Source: Leucaena leucocephala
Lineage: Eukaryota; Streptophyta; Magnoliopsida; Fabales; Fabaceae
DNA: 64,000 bases
Assembly: GCA_037074615.1 (NCBI GenBank)
Contig: CM073519.1
Location: 23,209,001 to 23,273,000, forward strand
Reading direction: 5' to 3'
Part shown: piece by piece, positions 23,310 to 35,020 of the stretch
Layout of the letters: each line of letters opens with the position of its first letter
Position numbering within the stretch: position 1 is the stretch's first letter
Notes under the pieces: model-generated
What the model was told of the DNA's origin: nothing
The model's input: only the letters and a program-made list of their open reading frames with translations
Databases searched by the model: none
Position numbers and translations under genes: made by a program

Positions 23310-25594
23310 TTTCCTAAGGGATATGTAATTAAGTTTTGGCCTAGTCCAAGAATGTCAATGGTAGGAAGGATCTAGATACTGGATTAAAGGTTAGACAATA
23401 TATTATGGAATTTTAGAAAAATTAGATTTATAAAACAGTATGGTTTTTGCAAAATCGGACTGAGCTAGTACCGGATTATACTGGAATTTTTCCAGAAGCT
23501 TCCCACATTTGAATTTTGCCACCTAGCCAATGAGTTGTCCCCTTTGTGATGTCATAGATGATGTCATAATTCTTCTTTTTTGAAAAAGTCAAATCCAAGA
23601 TTAAATGTGAGCTATCAGATCAAATAGTGCACAAAGTGATATTGGCCATTCATTTCCATGAGATTTTTCTGTAAATACTCCCTCATTTCAGCCTCCAAAC
23701 TGTGGCATGTCAACCCTTGTGGAAACTCTTGCAAAATGAAAACTCAAGCCAAGACAAAGAAGATTCAAGGTAACAAAGTTCAAGCAAGCTAGAGATTAAA
23801 GGTAAGAAATCTATCCTAACTTATTTTCCTTTGATTTGGGAGCTTGAACTTAGAGTTTTCATGGGAGAAAGTTGAGTTTTCTCTAAGGTGTTGTGCTGTC
23901 TAAAAACTTTAGATGAACGGGAAAAGAAGAAATTAGAGTTAGAGATATATGATTGAACCTTAAATAAGCTAGTTAAGTAATTAGTTGTTGAATCAAGTTG
24001 ATATTCTTGACTTTGCCATGGTTGAACCTGTTCGGTCTGCACTGTTCATGATGGAAGGAAATGGAATTTCAATGATTTAATGCTTCCATTGAATTTATAT
24101 GATGATTTTGTGTAGGATTGGAAAGGTTTTGAACCTTGGAAGCATTGAAATTCCAAGATTGTAGTTTTTGAAATTATGTTCTGTTACTATTCACTCACAT
24201 GAACAGTGATTAGAATTTCATAATTTTGATGCTTCTGATGGTTTTAAAATGAAAAGTTGTGTGGGTAAAGTGGAGAAACAAGTATGAGAAGCATTAGAAT
24301 CAAAATGAGAATTTTTGAAGGAATTATGTGCATGTTTCGGTTCTGTACAGCAGGCCATGAAGGAGCTAGAATTTCTTGATTCTAAGCTCATAAATGGATT
24401 CAAAATATGAAATTATGTAGGGTAAAGTCAAGACATCAATTGATTCAAAGGCCAAGTCTATTAGTTAAGATTAATGAAAGTTAATGAGCTTAATGTTCAA
24501 GGGGAAGTTATGTTAGTTAAAGTGAGTTTAATGTTCAAGAGGAAGTTATGTTAGTTAAAGTGAGTTTAATGCTCAAGGAAGATAGATTGTGATGGATGAA
24601 TGATTATGTGATGTTAGAAATTGATTGGTATGCTCTAAAAGAGGAAGCCACATATCCAAGAGAAGTGAGAAGAAAGAAGGAAGATAAAGTGAAAGAGAGT
24701 CAAGTATATGAGGTAGTAAACTTATCCTAAACTTATATGCATTGAATGTTATGCTTGATTGTGCTATGAATTTGGTGAATTGTGTTGCAATTGTGTTTAT
24801 GTATGAAGCTCTGTTTCTATGATTACTTTGACCAATTGTATTTCATATGTTACATGGAAGCATGCACATTACACTATGATAACACTTTCACAAGCAAGCA
24901 CAAGTAGTTACATTAATGCATGCATTATTTAGTAATGTTTGCTACTGAGATTTCCCCATAAATCTCATCCCTTTCCATGTAATCTCAATCCCACAGGTTT
25001 ATGAATGATGAAAGAGGATGATGAAGCATGAAGAAAAGCTAGGGAATGAATAGTATATGTGTGTTATGTTAAGAATTGTTAAATGTATTATTGTTGTATG
25101 ACCAATATGAGCAGTGAGGGTCATGATATAATGAAAAATAGTAAATGATGGAATAAATGTATGATATTTTACTGACATTTAGATGACATGCCAAGCTTCA
25201 TTTTGACACCAAGAACGCTTTATTTGGATGTCTGTACAAAGAGAAATGAATTTCCAAAGTAAAGGACCAGAATCTGTTTCCAGAGTTTTGACCAAATGAA
25301 CAGTAAATTTCAATGAATAAACTGTATCAATTGGCTAATCATTTGGTCTGGAAATTATTTTTCCCTTAAAGTTCAAGATGTTATCTTTACTTAGATTTTT
25401 GAACCACTTCATTTTGAGTTTTATAGAATTAAGTATGATTTTTCAAAGTTCATTGCGTAATCTGGAATACCATATGAACAGTAACCCAAGAAAGAGAAAA
25501 AATCCAGATTTGGCTAATGGACTTCTAAGGTCTTGTAAGTGGTTCTAAATGCTACTGAATGGATCCTAAGATGTATAAAAGCAAGGATGTTACA
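23310..25594 (+). repeat. VL-family LTR, 3' part, + orientation, inverted relative to its other half
   Basis: It starts TTTCCTAAGGGATATG, an internal LTR position (compare 14042), and ends at a proper U5 terminus AAGCAAGGATGTTACA. The missing first part is found directly to the right (25595-26357) in the opposite orientation, and both parts belong to the same LTR subgroup as 53950-57340. The pieces share the 5-bp word TTTCC/GGAAA at their broken ends. Confidence 0.85.
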
Positions 25595-26357
25595 GGAAAT
25601 GACTAAAATGCCCTTGGTTCACTGTCTTGCCCTATATTAACCATAAGGGCATAATTGTCAATTTACACCTCTTTACTTCTTATCAGAGAATATACTGATA
25701 CTGACTAATCACTCCCATACTTGCCTAGATGTTTTTGGCTTGTCCAAATGACCAAAATGCCCTTCTTCTAACTTTGACTCAATGACATAACACAGTGGCA
25801 TACCTTTAGTGGCATTTTCCTAATTTTAGATTTTTCTCGGTCCTTATTAGCCTTGACCGACATACTTATCTAAAATATCATTGGGCCTATAAGGAGCCAT
25901 TCTGGGCCCTCTATATGATCCACTGCCTTCATGGGCTCAATTCTTGAGAAATTCCCCTGAAACATATTTATCAGGTGTTTTAATCCACTGTAAATTCTAT
26001 AATAAATTCTACAAAACTCCTTTTTGAGCTATATGAGTTTTAAAATTTTTTATATTAATTATAGGAATTTACTGCTAACTTTCATCTAATTCTAAACTTT
26101 TCAATAATTACCATTGTGTCCCATAACTTTTGAAAATTACACTTTAGGCCCTCAAATTTTCATAATTACACTTAATGGCCCTACGCTTTTATCTACTTTC
26201 ATTTCCTACCATAGGACTTTCAAACTTTTCATTTTAGTCCCTCACTTCCTTCAAAACTCATCTAACTTTTATTACTCCTTCTTATCATTGTCATAATTCT
26301 TTCTAAACCTCTTTCCACTATCAGTGTTATACAGATATGGAAAATTAGGATATGACA
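25595..26357 (-). repeat. VL-family LTR, 5' part in reverse orientation (partner of 23310-25594)
   Basis: It starts GGAAATGACTAAAATGCCC, exactly where the 23310 piece breaks, and ends at the U3 terminus TTAGGATATGACA. Together with 23310-25594 it would make one LTR of about 3.0 kb. Confidence 0.85.
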
Positions 26358-26600
26358 ACAACCCTATCATTTTTCTTAAGGAGCCTTTTATGTGAAAACC
26401 TAGTAGATTGGATGTCAAACTAAATGAAAAACCTGAGCAGGGATAAAATGGTTTTGGAGTTTTGAGACTGATGCAATAAAAGTATGGTGCAGAAAGGTAA
26501 ATATTTTTTGGATTTTTGATTAAGATGAATACGAGTTGGTTTGTGGAGAAATATGTTATGAAAGACTCTTAATAATGAAAACGTATCTATCCTTGCTCTC
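26358..26600. other. Unassigned sequence between VL pieces
   Basis: About 240 bases that do not resemble VL LTR, the VL internal region or the Athila relic as far as I can see. No ORF or RNA signature. It may be the older target DNA. Confidence 0.4.
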
Positions 26601-26985
26601 TATCATATCCTAATTTTTTCCTATCTGTATAGTACTGATAAAGGAAAGAGGTTTGGAAAGGATTATGACAACAATCAGAAGAAATAATAGAGGTTAAATG
26701 AGTCTTAAAGGAAGAAAGGGACCTAAATGAAAATTAGAAAAGGTTGAAGGCCAAAAATGAAAGTAGAAACAAAAGTTGGGTCAAAAGTGATAATTTTCAA
26801 AAGTTAAGGGACTTGAGGAATTCAGTCCTACATTCCATCAGTAGTTAGAGGAAGTTGCATTGGTTAATCTAGCATTATACATAAATTTTATTGGGGCTCC
26901 AGACAGCATATATTTATCTACTAGTTTGAAAGTTATCTGAAATTTTATCAGATTTCATGGACTTCAGATATAATATTATAAATTA
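26601..26985 (+). repeat. VL-family LTR, 5' fragment with internal deletion
   Basis: TATCATATCCTAATTTTTTC matches the LTR start (TG changed to TA). The copy then jumps from the AAGTTAAGGGACTT section to the CAGTCC...CATTCCATCAG section and stops near ATATAATATTATAAATTAGG. The 84 bases up to 27069 are unassigned. Confidence 0.75.
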
Positions 26986-28376
26986 GGACTTTACTCATTT
27001 CCTCTATCACTCAATAATTTCTCATATCATTCTCATCTTTCATAATTTACTATGTCCATTACTGCAAAGTGTCATATCCCAAATTTTATTATTTGATATA
27101 TGTACACAGTTTGTGTAATGGATATGAGATTCTTGGAATAAATTGTATTAGATTGAGAAAGGAAAAGGAAGGATTAATAACTAAGGAAAGAATAGGGACC
27201 AAAAAGCAAATTAGAAAAGCCTGAAGGCAAAAAGTGAAAGTAGAAGAAAAAGGAGGGACCTAAATACAATTAATGAAAAGTTCAGGGACTAAAGTGCAAT
27301 TATTCAAAAGTTAAGGGACCTAAATGTAAATATGAAAAAGTTGAGCCAAAACAGGGCAAAAATGCCGAAAATTATATCAGACCCAAATTTTACCAATAGA
27401 TAGACCAAAATATTCTGGTCAGTTTAACGCAACACATAATTTTGATTTGAGGTCTCAATTAATTGATATAAATTCCTAAAGTCGAAAGGAATTATTGTAG
27501 TATGTTTCATATCTCAGAATCAGATGAGACCTTACAGAAAATTCATATATTTAATATAGAAATTTATAAAATTGACAGAGTCATAAAAGGAATCCTGTAG
27601 AATCCATACAGGATTTTACACTGAAGTAAAATACTTAATAAATAGGATTGGGAGAGTTGTAGTGTGAACTGGGCCATAAAGGCAATGTAGCCAATGAACC
27701 CATATCAAGGCCCAAATGTCTCCATCATAAACCCATTAAGGTGGCTAGATAGTTAAGTGGGCCAGAGGCCAGAGTTCTCCAGGAAAAGTGTGAAATTACA
27801 AAAATGCCCATAGATGCCCATACTGTACCAGTGATGGATGGAGATCATTTTGGTCATTTTGGATAGGCCAAAAACCTTGTACATAGTATAAATATGATTA
27901 GTTAGAGCCAGTATATGCCCTGAGACAATGTAAAGAGGGGTAAAATGAAAATTATGCCCTTAGGGCTAGTACAATGCAAGAAAGGGCACCAAGGGTATTT
28001 TAGTCTTTTTTCAAGGGATGGATGGCAGATAAATATTCAGTCTAAAATTGTAAATGGTATGAGAGATCTAGACATTGATTTATAGGACATAATACATATC
28101 CTCGTATATTATAAAAAATTAGGAACAGAACATAGTCCGGTTGTTGTGAAATTGCTCTGATCAGTACCAGATTGGGCTGGAATTTTTCCAGAAGCTTCCG
28201 CACATGGGAATCATGCCACATACCCCTATTAGGTCTCCTATCAGCTGTCCCACATGATGTCATGATTATTCTGTTTAGAAAAAGTTAAATCTAATATTAA
28301 ATGTGAGCCCTTGGATCAAATAGTAACCAAATCAATCTTGGCCATCCATTTCAACCCAAATTTCTCTATAAATACC

Positions 28377-28384
28377 CCTATTCA
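28377..28384 (+). promoter_or_regulatory. TATA box of the VL-1 5' LTR
   Basis: TATAAATA in the context CTCTATAAATACCCC, at the place matching the 3' LTR box (38295). It lies upstream of the tandem duplication, so the duplicated segment would be transcribed as part of the leader. Confidence 0.75.
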
Positions 28385-28445
28385 GATCACTTTGGCATGC
28401 ATGTTGAACCATAGGGAAACACTTGCAAAATTTCCATTCAACCAA

Positions 28446-30082
28446 GAAAGAAGTAACCAAAGTGAGGTAACAAGCAAGGTAATAATCTCCATTGACCTTA
28501 AGCTTTGTTCTAGTAAGTTAGCTCATGGTTTTAAGGGGTTTTTGTGCTATATTTCCCTTATGTTTGCTGCTGGAAGTGCTGCTCATATATGGTTAAAATA
28601 TGAGTTTTATGTAATGGATAGTTTAGATAAGCTTAAACAAGCTAGAATCAAGTGTTATAAGCTTGGGAATTCAAGTATGTTTGTATTTAGGGTTTGGTGT
28701 TCTTGCTGGTACTATAGGTGGCACTATTCATATGATGGAATTTCATAATTTTGATGCTTCAATGAGTTTAGAATGGAAAATTGTGCAGGGTTAAAGTAGG
28801 AGAACAAGTATTGGAAGCATTGGAATCAAAATGTGAATTTTTGGGAATCATTGGGTTCATTTTAGCTTGGTACTGTAGCAACTGAAGTGTTTTGATTTTG
28901 GAAATTCTAGTTTCATATTTGGATTCTACATGAAAAATTATGTGGGAGTGAACCATGAGAATTTATTTTGGAAAGATGGAAGTAAGATACATAAAGTAGA
29001 GAAAGAAAGGGAGCTAGTGAAAACCTAGTCTTGATTTTGTGTTCAAGTTCAGTTGTAACTTGATATTATTTTGTAATGGATAGGTTTTGACATTTGTGAA
29101 GGAAGGAAATCATTCCAAGAAGATCTTGACCAAGATAGCTTGGTAGCAAGGATACCTAACTATAACTCATGTTTGTTTAATCGTTTTGCTTGCTTATTGA
29201 TTATGGTGTTTGGTTGAGCTTGAGCTTATGTCATCATGTTATGATGAAGTATGAATGATTGCAAGAAAGAAGCAACCAAAGTGAAGTAACAAGCAAGGGA
29301 ACCATCTCCCTTGATCTTGAGCTTTGTTCTAGCAAGTTAGCTCATGGTTTTAAGGGGTTTTCATGCTATATTTCCCTTATGGTTGCTGCTGGAAGTTCTG
29401 CTCATATATGGTTAAAATATGAGTTTTATGTTATGGATAGTTTAGACAAGCTTAAACAAGCTAGAATCAAGTGGTATAAGCTTGGGAATTCAAGTATGTT
29501 TGGATTTCGGGTTTTGTGTTCTTGCCGGTACTGTACGTGGTACTGTTCATATGATGGAATTTCATGATTTTGATCTTTCCAATGAGTTTAAAATGGAAAA
29601 TTAAGTGGGGATAAAATAGGAGAACAAGTATTGGAAGCATTGGAATCAAAATGTGAATTTTGGAAAACAAGGGGGTTTGCTTCAATTTGAACAGTAGCTT
29701 GTGGGATGTTTTGATTTTGGAAATTCTAGTTTCATATTTTGATTCTACATGAAAAATTATGTGGAAATGAACCATGAGAATTTATTTTGGAAAGGTGGAA
29801 GTAGGAAACATAAATTAGAGAAAGAAAGGGAGCTAGTAAAAACCTATGGATTTGGTTTCAAGTTGAGTTGTAACTTGATATTATGTTGTAATGGCTAGGT
29901 TTTGACATTTGTGAAGGAAGTAAAGCACTTCAAGAAGGTCTTGACCAAGATAGCTAAGATGTAGCAAGGATACCTATCTATAACTCATGTTTGTTTAATT
30001 GTTTTGCTTGCTTGTTGATTATGGTGTTTGGTTGAGCTTGAGCTTATGTTATCATGTTATGATGAAGTATGAATGATTGCAA
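28446..30082 (+). repeat. Tandem duplication, two units of about 818 bases, in the VL-1 5' LTR
   Basis: The words GAAAGAAG(T/C)AACCAAAGTG occur at 28446 and 29265, and GATGAAGTATGAATGATTGC at 29243 and 30061, giving an offset of 818-819. The junction at about 29262-29272 has the short homology CAAGAAAGAAG shared with the left start. The 3' LTR has a single copy (38372 onward). Units differ by a few percent by eye, and the second unit looks closer to the 3' LTR. Confidence 0.9.
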
Positions 30083-31092
30083 CTCCTTGAAAGTTATGTC
30101 ATGACAATAAGCATGTTAGAGTTTTCTTATGTACCATTATGTAGTAGCTCCCATCACATGATAACATGTTAAGCATTCAATTATTCATGCATGATATTAT
30201 AGTTTGTGTAACTTGCTATTGGGATTTCTATGAAATCTCATTCCTTCCACATGCATAACTATGTTTTAGGTGCTGGATCCTCTCAAGGGAAGAGAGTAAA
30301 TGTTGATGAATAAGTTCGTATAATAAGTTACATGACTTACTTGACACTATGGGATGATATGCTAGTATGCATGGTGTATGCTTTCATAAACCTGTTATGA
30401 GACAGTGGTGATGTGACAATGATTATGATGCCTAAATCAGCGATTTTTAGTTTGAAATTTGGCATGATAAAATTTAAGATATAGATATTTACATGAACAC
30501 TAAGAATGCCTCATTTGGATAAGTATACGAATTGTTATGATTTTCCAAAGTTGGAAGTAAGATCTGGAATTGAGATAAAATGAGTGCTGAGAGGCAGTGA
30601 TGTTCCCGCAATGATTTCATATATCAAATGAACGAGTTTTTCTATGAAATATTATGAGATTAAAGAGGACATATAGACCTTAAAATTCATAGGTAACACA
30701 GTTCATTTGGATAAGTAACCAAAGAGAAATGAATTTTTAAAGTTAAGGCAAAGAAACTGGAACTTCCAGATTTTACCAAATGAACAGCTATTTTTAACCA
30801 ATAAACTGATTTTGTGTGAACAAGATAACCTCAATTTCACAATTTTCCTCAAATATTTATGAAATATATTTAATTAGAAATTAGAACCACATTATTTTGA
30901 TGTTTCTACAATTAATTATGAATTTTCAAAGTAGGGTACATGTTCTGGAATTACCAAATGAACAGTATCAGTGAACAGTACCCGAGAGCAAATCTTTTGG
31001 AAATGGATGTTTTCAAAGCAAATGATCATATAATTGGTTCCAATCACTTCTAATGGAGTATAATTGAGGTTAAAAGTAAGGATGTGACATTT

Positions 31093-31105
31093 TGGTATCC
31101 GAGCA
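31093..31105 (+). promoter_or_regulatory. VL-1 primer-binding site (tRNA-iMet type)
   Basis: TGGTATCCGAGCA lies three bases after the LTR end. It differs at one position from TGGTATCAGAGCA, which VL-2 still has at 52048-52060. It marks the start of minus-strand cDNA synthesis. Confidence 0.88.
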
Positions 31106-31207
31106 AAGGATTCTGGCTTTGGAAATGCTCTGATTAGATTATTTATAGACTGGTACATAAGTGAACATCTACATAATTGACCTTTAGTTAATTATTGCAG
31201 GATACCA

Positions 31208-32188
31208 ATGACTGAGTCTAGAATATCAGAGACTACAGTGAACTGGGGGGACCCTAGACCTACAGTCTATAGTTCTAATAGATCAGGGTGGAACTCAGAA
31301 GAGATAGATGCTTTCATACATTATCCAGAGTTTCGTCTTCCCCAAGTGATCAATATCCGGGATTCCAGTAGTGAATCAGAATTGGGCCAGTTAGATAACT
31401 CTTTTGTGGGATCAACTGAGATGGATGAGGATGATGATGATGAAGAGGAAATATCAAATGAGGATATACCATCATAAGAGGATGAACTTGAGGAACCTAA
31501 CCCAGCCCCACCTATGAATATTGTACTAGAAAGGGATGCAAGTCAGATAGATGATAGAGAGATGATAGACCCTTAAGAGAAACAATTTGATGTGGGTTAC
31601 TCTTATGTTGGGGGTACAATAGACCCTGTGCCTAGGAAGGCAGATAAGATAGATGTTTCTGGACTGAGTCAGGTACTTAAACCAGTTGATGTACCTGGAC
31701 CCAGCCATACAACTAATGTGCCTGGACTTAGTCATGTAGCTAATATACTTGGACCTAGTCAGAGAGTAAATGCTACAGATATTCCAGGTCCAAGTGGAAC
31801 CAAGAAGTTAGCGGTACAGATATATCTGGGTAACCATCAAATAATTGAATTAACCCCTGGGGAGGATATGGATGAAGAACATTTCAAGAAAGCTGTGGAA
31901 CTTGCGAAGCAGCTATATGAGAAAGGAAGAATGTTGATTAGAGATGTTGATCAAGACTATAGAATTTACAAAGATTTCATAGCAAGAGTAAGAGAGGCTT
32001 ATCGAGTATATGATCCATATACCCTTACCCTAGAAACTTGGGTTAACATCATGGATGATATTTTGCCTCTTACAGTAATATGGAGAGAAGGGTTAGATCA
32101 GTACTTTGAAGAGGAACCCTTTGAGGATATCCATGATTGGATCTATATGATGGGGCAGTTCATTAGGATCTACTATAAGGAAACATAA
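31208..32188 (+). pseudogene. Extra ORF upstream of gag in VL-1 (about 327 codons, two stops)
   Basis: Two open pieces, 31208-31477 and 31592-32188, lie in one reading frame and are separated only by two TAA codons (31475-31477 and 31574-31576), so they are one ORF. It starts MTESRISETTVNWGDPRP. Residues about 25-90 are Ser-rich and then strongly acidic (EMDEDDDDEEE). Residues about 140-195 hold loosely repeated PGPS units (DVSGLSQ, DVPGPSH, NVPGLSH, NILGPSQ, DIPGPSG). The last 120 residues look folded and helical, with LETWVNIMDDILPLTVIW and ending DWIYMMGQFIRIYYKET. No zinc knuckle, protease or membrane segment is seen. VL-2 has a related ORF at 52186. Typical chromoviruses start gag soon after the PBS, so this ORF is unusual; extra ORFs before gag are known in Ogre-type elements. 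I do not recognise a function. Confidence 0.75.
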
Positions 32189-32384
32189 TGTAATAGATAT
32201 ATGTATGAATGTTGCTGTAATCTATGTACTCATGACTAGTAATGACATAGTACTTGTATGTGTGTATGTTAAGAAAAGTTTATGTGATGATGTTAAACTT
32301 GATGTATGCTATGTTTTGAATAAAATATAATATATGTTAATTATAGTATTCCTTTCCTATTTTCTATTACGATAGTAAAACAAA
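32189..32384 (+). other. Spacer between upstream ORF and gag in VL-1
   Basis: About 200 bases, AT-rich and without an open frame, separate the upstream ORF from the Gag ATG at 32385. It could serve as a second leader or an intron region, but no clear signal is visible. Confidence 0.5.
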
Positions 32385-33493
32385 ATGATAAGAACAAGAA
32401 GAGCTAGTTCTTCGGGTGAACCCTAAAACGCTAGAGACATTAACCAGTTGATTATAGAACGATCGGAATAGCAACAGAAGCTGATTGAGGAAGTAAGAGC
32501 CACTCAAGCAAGGAGTGAACAGGAAAGATATGATACCATAGCGGCAGCTGTAGCAGAAGCAGTAGAGAACCTATGGCAACCAGAATCTGCTGGTACAGCT
32601 AATACAGAGCTAGAGATGGTTTAACAGATAGAATAACAGCCAAGACAAATAGAACTAACAATAGATTCTGCTGTTATTCAACAGTGGATGGCTAAGTTCT
32701 GTAAGCATAGTCCTCTGACGTTCAAGGGAACATTTGATATACAGAAAGCGGAGGATTGGATCAACAGACTGGAGAAGATCTTCAAGGTATTGGGTTGTCC
32801 GTCTGAGAGTAAAGCACAGATGGCAATCTACTAATTAGAGAGAGATGCCGACAGATTGTGGAAGAATACAAAGCTAGTATTGTAGGCAAGGCACATTCCT
32901 ATCACATGGGAAGTGTTCCTTGAACAGTTTTATGAGAAGTATTTTCCCCAGTCAGTGCGGGATGAACGAGAAGCAGAATTCCTTATGCTGAGGCAAGGAG
33001 AAAAAGAATCCTATGATGAATACTTAGCAAAGTTCATCCGTCTTTCCCAGTATTCCACTTACTTGCGACAGGTAGATGATGAACGATGGATGAGGGAGAG
33101 GATGATCAGGGGATTAAATACTACTCTGAAGGATAAGATGACCCCCAACAGTATCATTAGTTCAATAAAGCAGTAGAGGCCTACAGAATTATTGAGAACA
33201 GCCTGAATCACCAGATGCTAATGAAACCTGTGACCATAGAGACTACTGCTCCTGAGAGACCTAACCAGAATAGAAATACAGCCAGTGGCAGTGGCTATAA
33301 CAAGAAAAGGAAAAGGCAGTGGCAGCAGAACCAAAAGCCTAGTAGAGGGAATTACAGGGGCAACACAAATAATAGAGATAAGAGGTATAGAGTATGTGAC
33401 AAATGCAGGAAGAACCATGGAGACAGACCATGCTTGATGGGACAGAATGTCTATTACACATGTGGGAAGCCTAGACATTTCTCCAGGAATTGA
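32385..33493 (+). pseudogene. VL-1 Gag (capsid and zinc-knuckle region), broken
   Basis: The frame opens at the ATG at 32385 with MIRTRRASSSGEP, then a Gln/Glu-rich helical stretch (SEQERYDTIAAAVAEAVENL). From about 32745 the retrotransposon capsid domain is clear: AEDWINRLEKIFKVLGCPSE, ITWEVFLEQFYEKYFPQSVR and YDEYLAKFIRLSQYS. A one-base frameshift near 33160 moves to the frame 33178-33493. The C-terminal basic region ends in a damaged CCHC knuckle, YYTCGKPRHFSRN then TGA: the first Cys is Tyr and the last Cys codon is a stop. Several stops (for example CAA to TAA in IY-stop-LERDAD) interrupt the capsid. When intact it packaged element RNA in particles. Confidence 0.88.
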
Positions 33494-34010
33494 CCTCAAG
33501 CAGCTGATGATCAAAGGCCACACACTCAAGGGCGAGTGTTTGCAATGACAAGGGAAGAGGCACAGAGATCACCCGAGATGATCTAAGGTATCATCTATCT
33601 CAATAATCATGCTGTGATTGCTATGTTTGATTTGGGTGCAAGTCATTCCTTTGTTTCTTATGAATGTGCTAAACGTTTGGGCCTTACAATTAGTAAGCTG
33701 CATTATGCCATATGTGTCACAACCCCTAAAAATGCTAAAATAGTTACATTAGATGTCTACCTAAATAGTGTCATTCGATATTAATGTTGTTATATTACTC
33801 TTGACCTAATATGCATGCCATTTCATGAAATTGATGTCATAATTGGATTGAATTGGTTGTCTACCAATAATGTAATGCTGGATTGTAAGAACAAAACTCT
33901 AGTTCTTTGTCCACAAACTACAAAAGTGAATCCAGAAGTGAAACTGAATTTCCTGACGGAGGCTCAGGCAGATAGATGTCTACAAAAAGGATGTCAGGGA
34001 TACATGGTTT
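33494..34010 (+). pseudogene. VL-1 aspartic protease, broken
   Basis: It reads on in the same frame after the Gag stop. VFAMTREEAQ marks the usual Gag-protease linker. The active site is MFDLGASHSFVS (Asp at 33629-33631), where chromoviruses normally have DSGA(T/S)HSF. IGLNWLSTNNVMLDC (about 33842) is the C-terminal I-G-x-x-W-L motif. Two in-frame TAA codons lie at about 33582 and 33782. Confidence 0.85.
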
Positions 34011-35020
34011 TCTTTTCTGTCAAAGCAGAAGTGGAAGAAGGAATTGAAGTGATTCCAGTGGTCAAAGAATTTCCTGAAGTCTTTCCAAAGGAGATTCAAG
34101 GATTGCCTCCAGAACGAGAAGTGGAGTTTACAATCGACATCAAACCTAGAGCTGGACTAGTATCCAAAGCCCCATATCGTATGGCTCCCAATGAGATGAT
34201 TGAACTTAAGAAGTAGATACAGGAGATATTAGAGAAGGGTTTCATTCGACCCATTGTTTCTCCGTGGGGTGACCTAGTGTTATTCGTCAAGAAGAAGGAT
34301 GGCAATCTCAGATTGTGCATTGACTATCGAGAGTTGAATAAGATTACTGTTAAGAATAAGTACCCTCTTTCCCGAATTGATGATTTGCTAGACCAGTTGG
34401 TTGAAGCAAGCTTATTCTCTAAGATTGATCTGAGATCAGGTTACCAGTAACTCAGAATCAAAGAAGATGATATTTCAAAGACTGCGTTCAGGACTCGCTA
34501 TAGACATTTTGAATTCTTAGTGATGCCCTTTGGTCTGACGAATGTGCCTGCAATTTTCATGGATTACATGAACATAATCTTTAGGCCTTATTTAGATCAG
34601 TTTGTGGTAGTCTTCATTGATGATATCTTAGTGTACTCCAAATCTGCTGTAGAGCATAAAGAGCATTTGAGGATTGTTCTTAGTACTCTTAAAGAGAAAC
34701 GACTCTATGCTAAGCTTAGCAAATGTGAGTTTTGGCTGCAAGAAGTTAAATTTCTCGGTCATGTCATATCCCACGAAGGGGTAGCTGTAGATACTAGCAA
34801 AGTTAAAGCAGTGCTAAGCTGGGAACAGCTAAGGACAGTGACAGAGATCAGAAGTTTTTTGGGTTTAACATGGTATTATAGAAGATTTATTAAGGACTTT
34901 TCTCGAATTGCTCTACCATTAACCAAGCTGACCAAAAAGAATCAACAGTTCAAGTGGGATGAGAAGTGTGAGGCCAGTTTTCATGAACTAAAGCAGAGAT
35001 TAACCATGACTCCTGTGCTG
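34011..35020 (+). pseudogene. VL-1 reverse transcriptase, broken but with intact catalytic motif
   Basis: It begins with VVKEFPEVFPKEIQGLPPER, the classic linker before Ty3 RT, then APYRMAPNEM, GFIRPIVSPWG, KKDGNLRLCIDYRELNK, KNKYPLSRIDDLLDQL, MPFGLTNVPAIFMDYMN and FIDDILVYSK (about 34611-34640), where both catalytic Asp residues are kept. The thumb follows: KCEFWLQEVKFLGHVIS and RSFLGLTWYYRRFIKDFSR. Stops occur at 34214 (TAG, expected Gln) and 34448 (TAA, in place of Gln in GYxQLRI). Confidence 0.92.

Larger units (their letters stand above)
27070..31089 (+). repeat. VL-1 5' LTR (4020 bp, with internal tandem duplication)
   Basis: It starts TGTCATATCCC and ends AAGTAAGGATGTGACA, immediately before the PBS. 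It is 812 bases longer than the 3' LTR because a segment of about 818 bases is present twice in tandem (28446-29264 and 29265-about 30082). The TATA box is at 28377-28384. A sense ORF runs 28311-28748 across the promoter-proximal region and is repeated in the second copy (29259-29567). Confidence 0.92.

Noticed and set aside
20881..26357. Autointegration circle as the sole explanation of the inverted TTTCC/GGAAA
   Set aside because: The left LTR (20881-23309) appears to belong to a different subgroup from the split LTR, which does not fit two LTRs of one element; inversion after nested insertion is simpler. Kept only as an alternative.
33218..33529. Minus-strand ORF of 103 codons
   Set aside because: It is a shadow of the VL-1 Gag basic region on the opposite strand.
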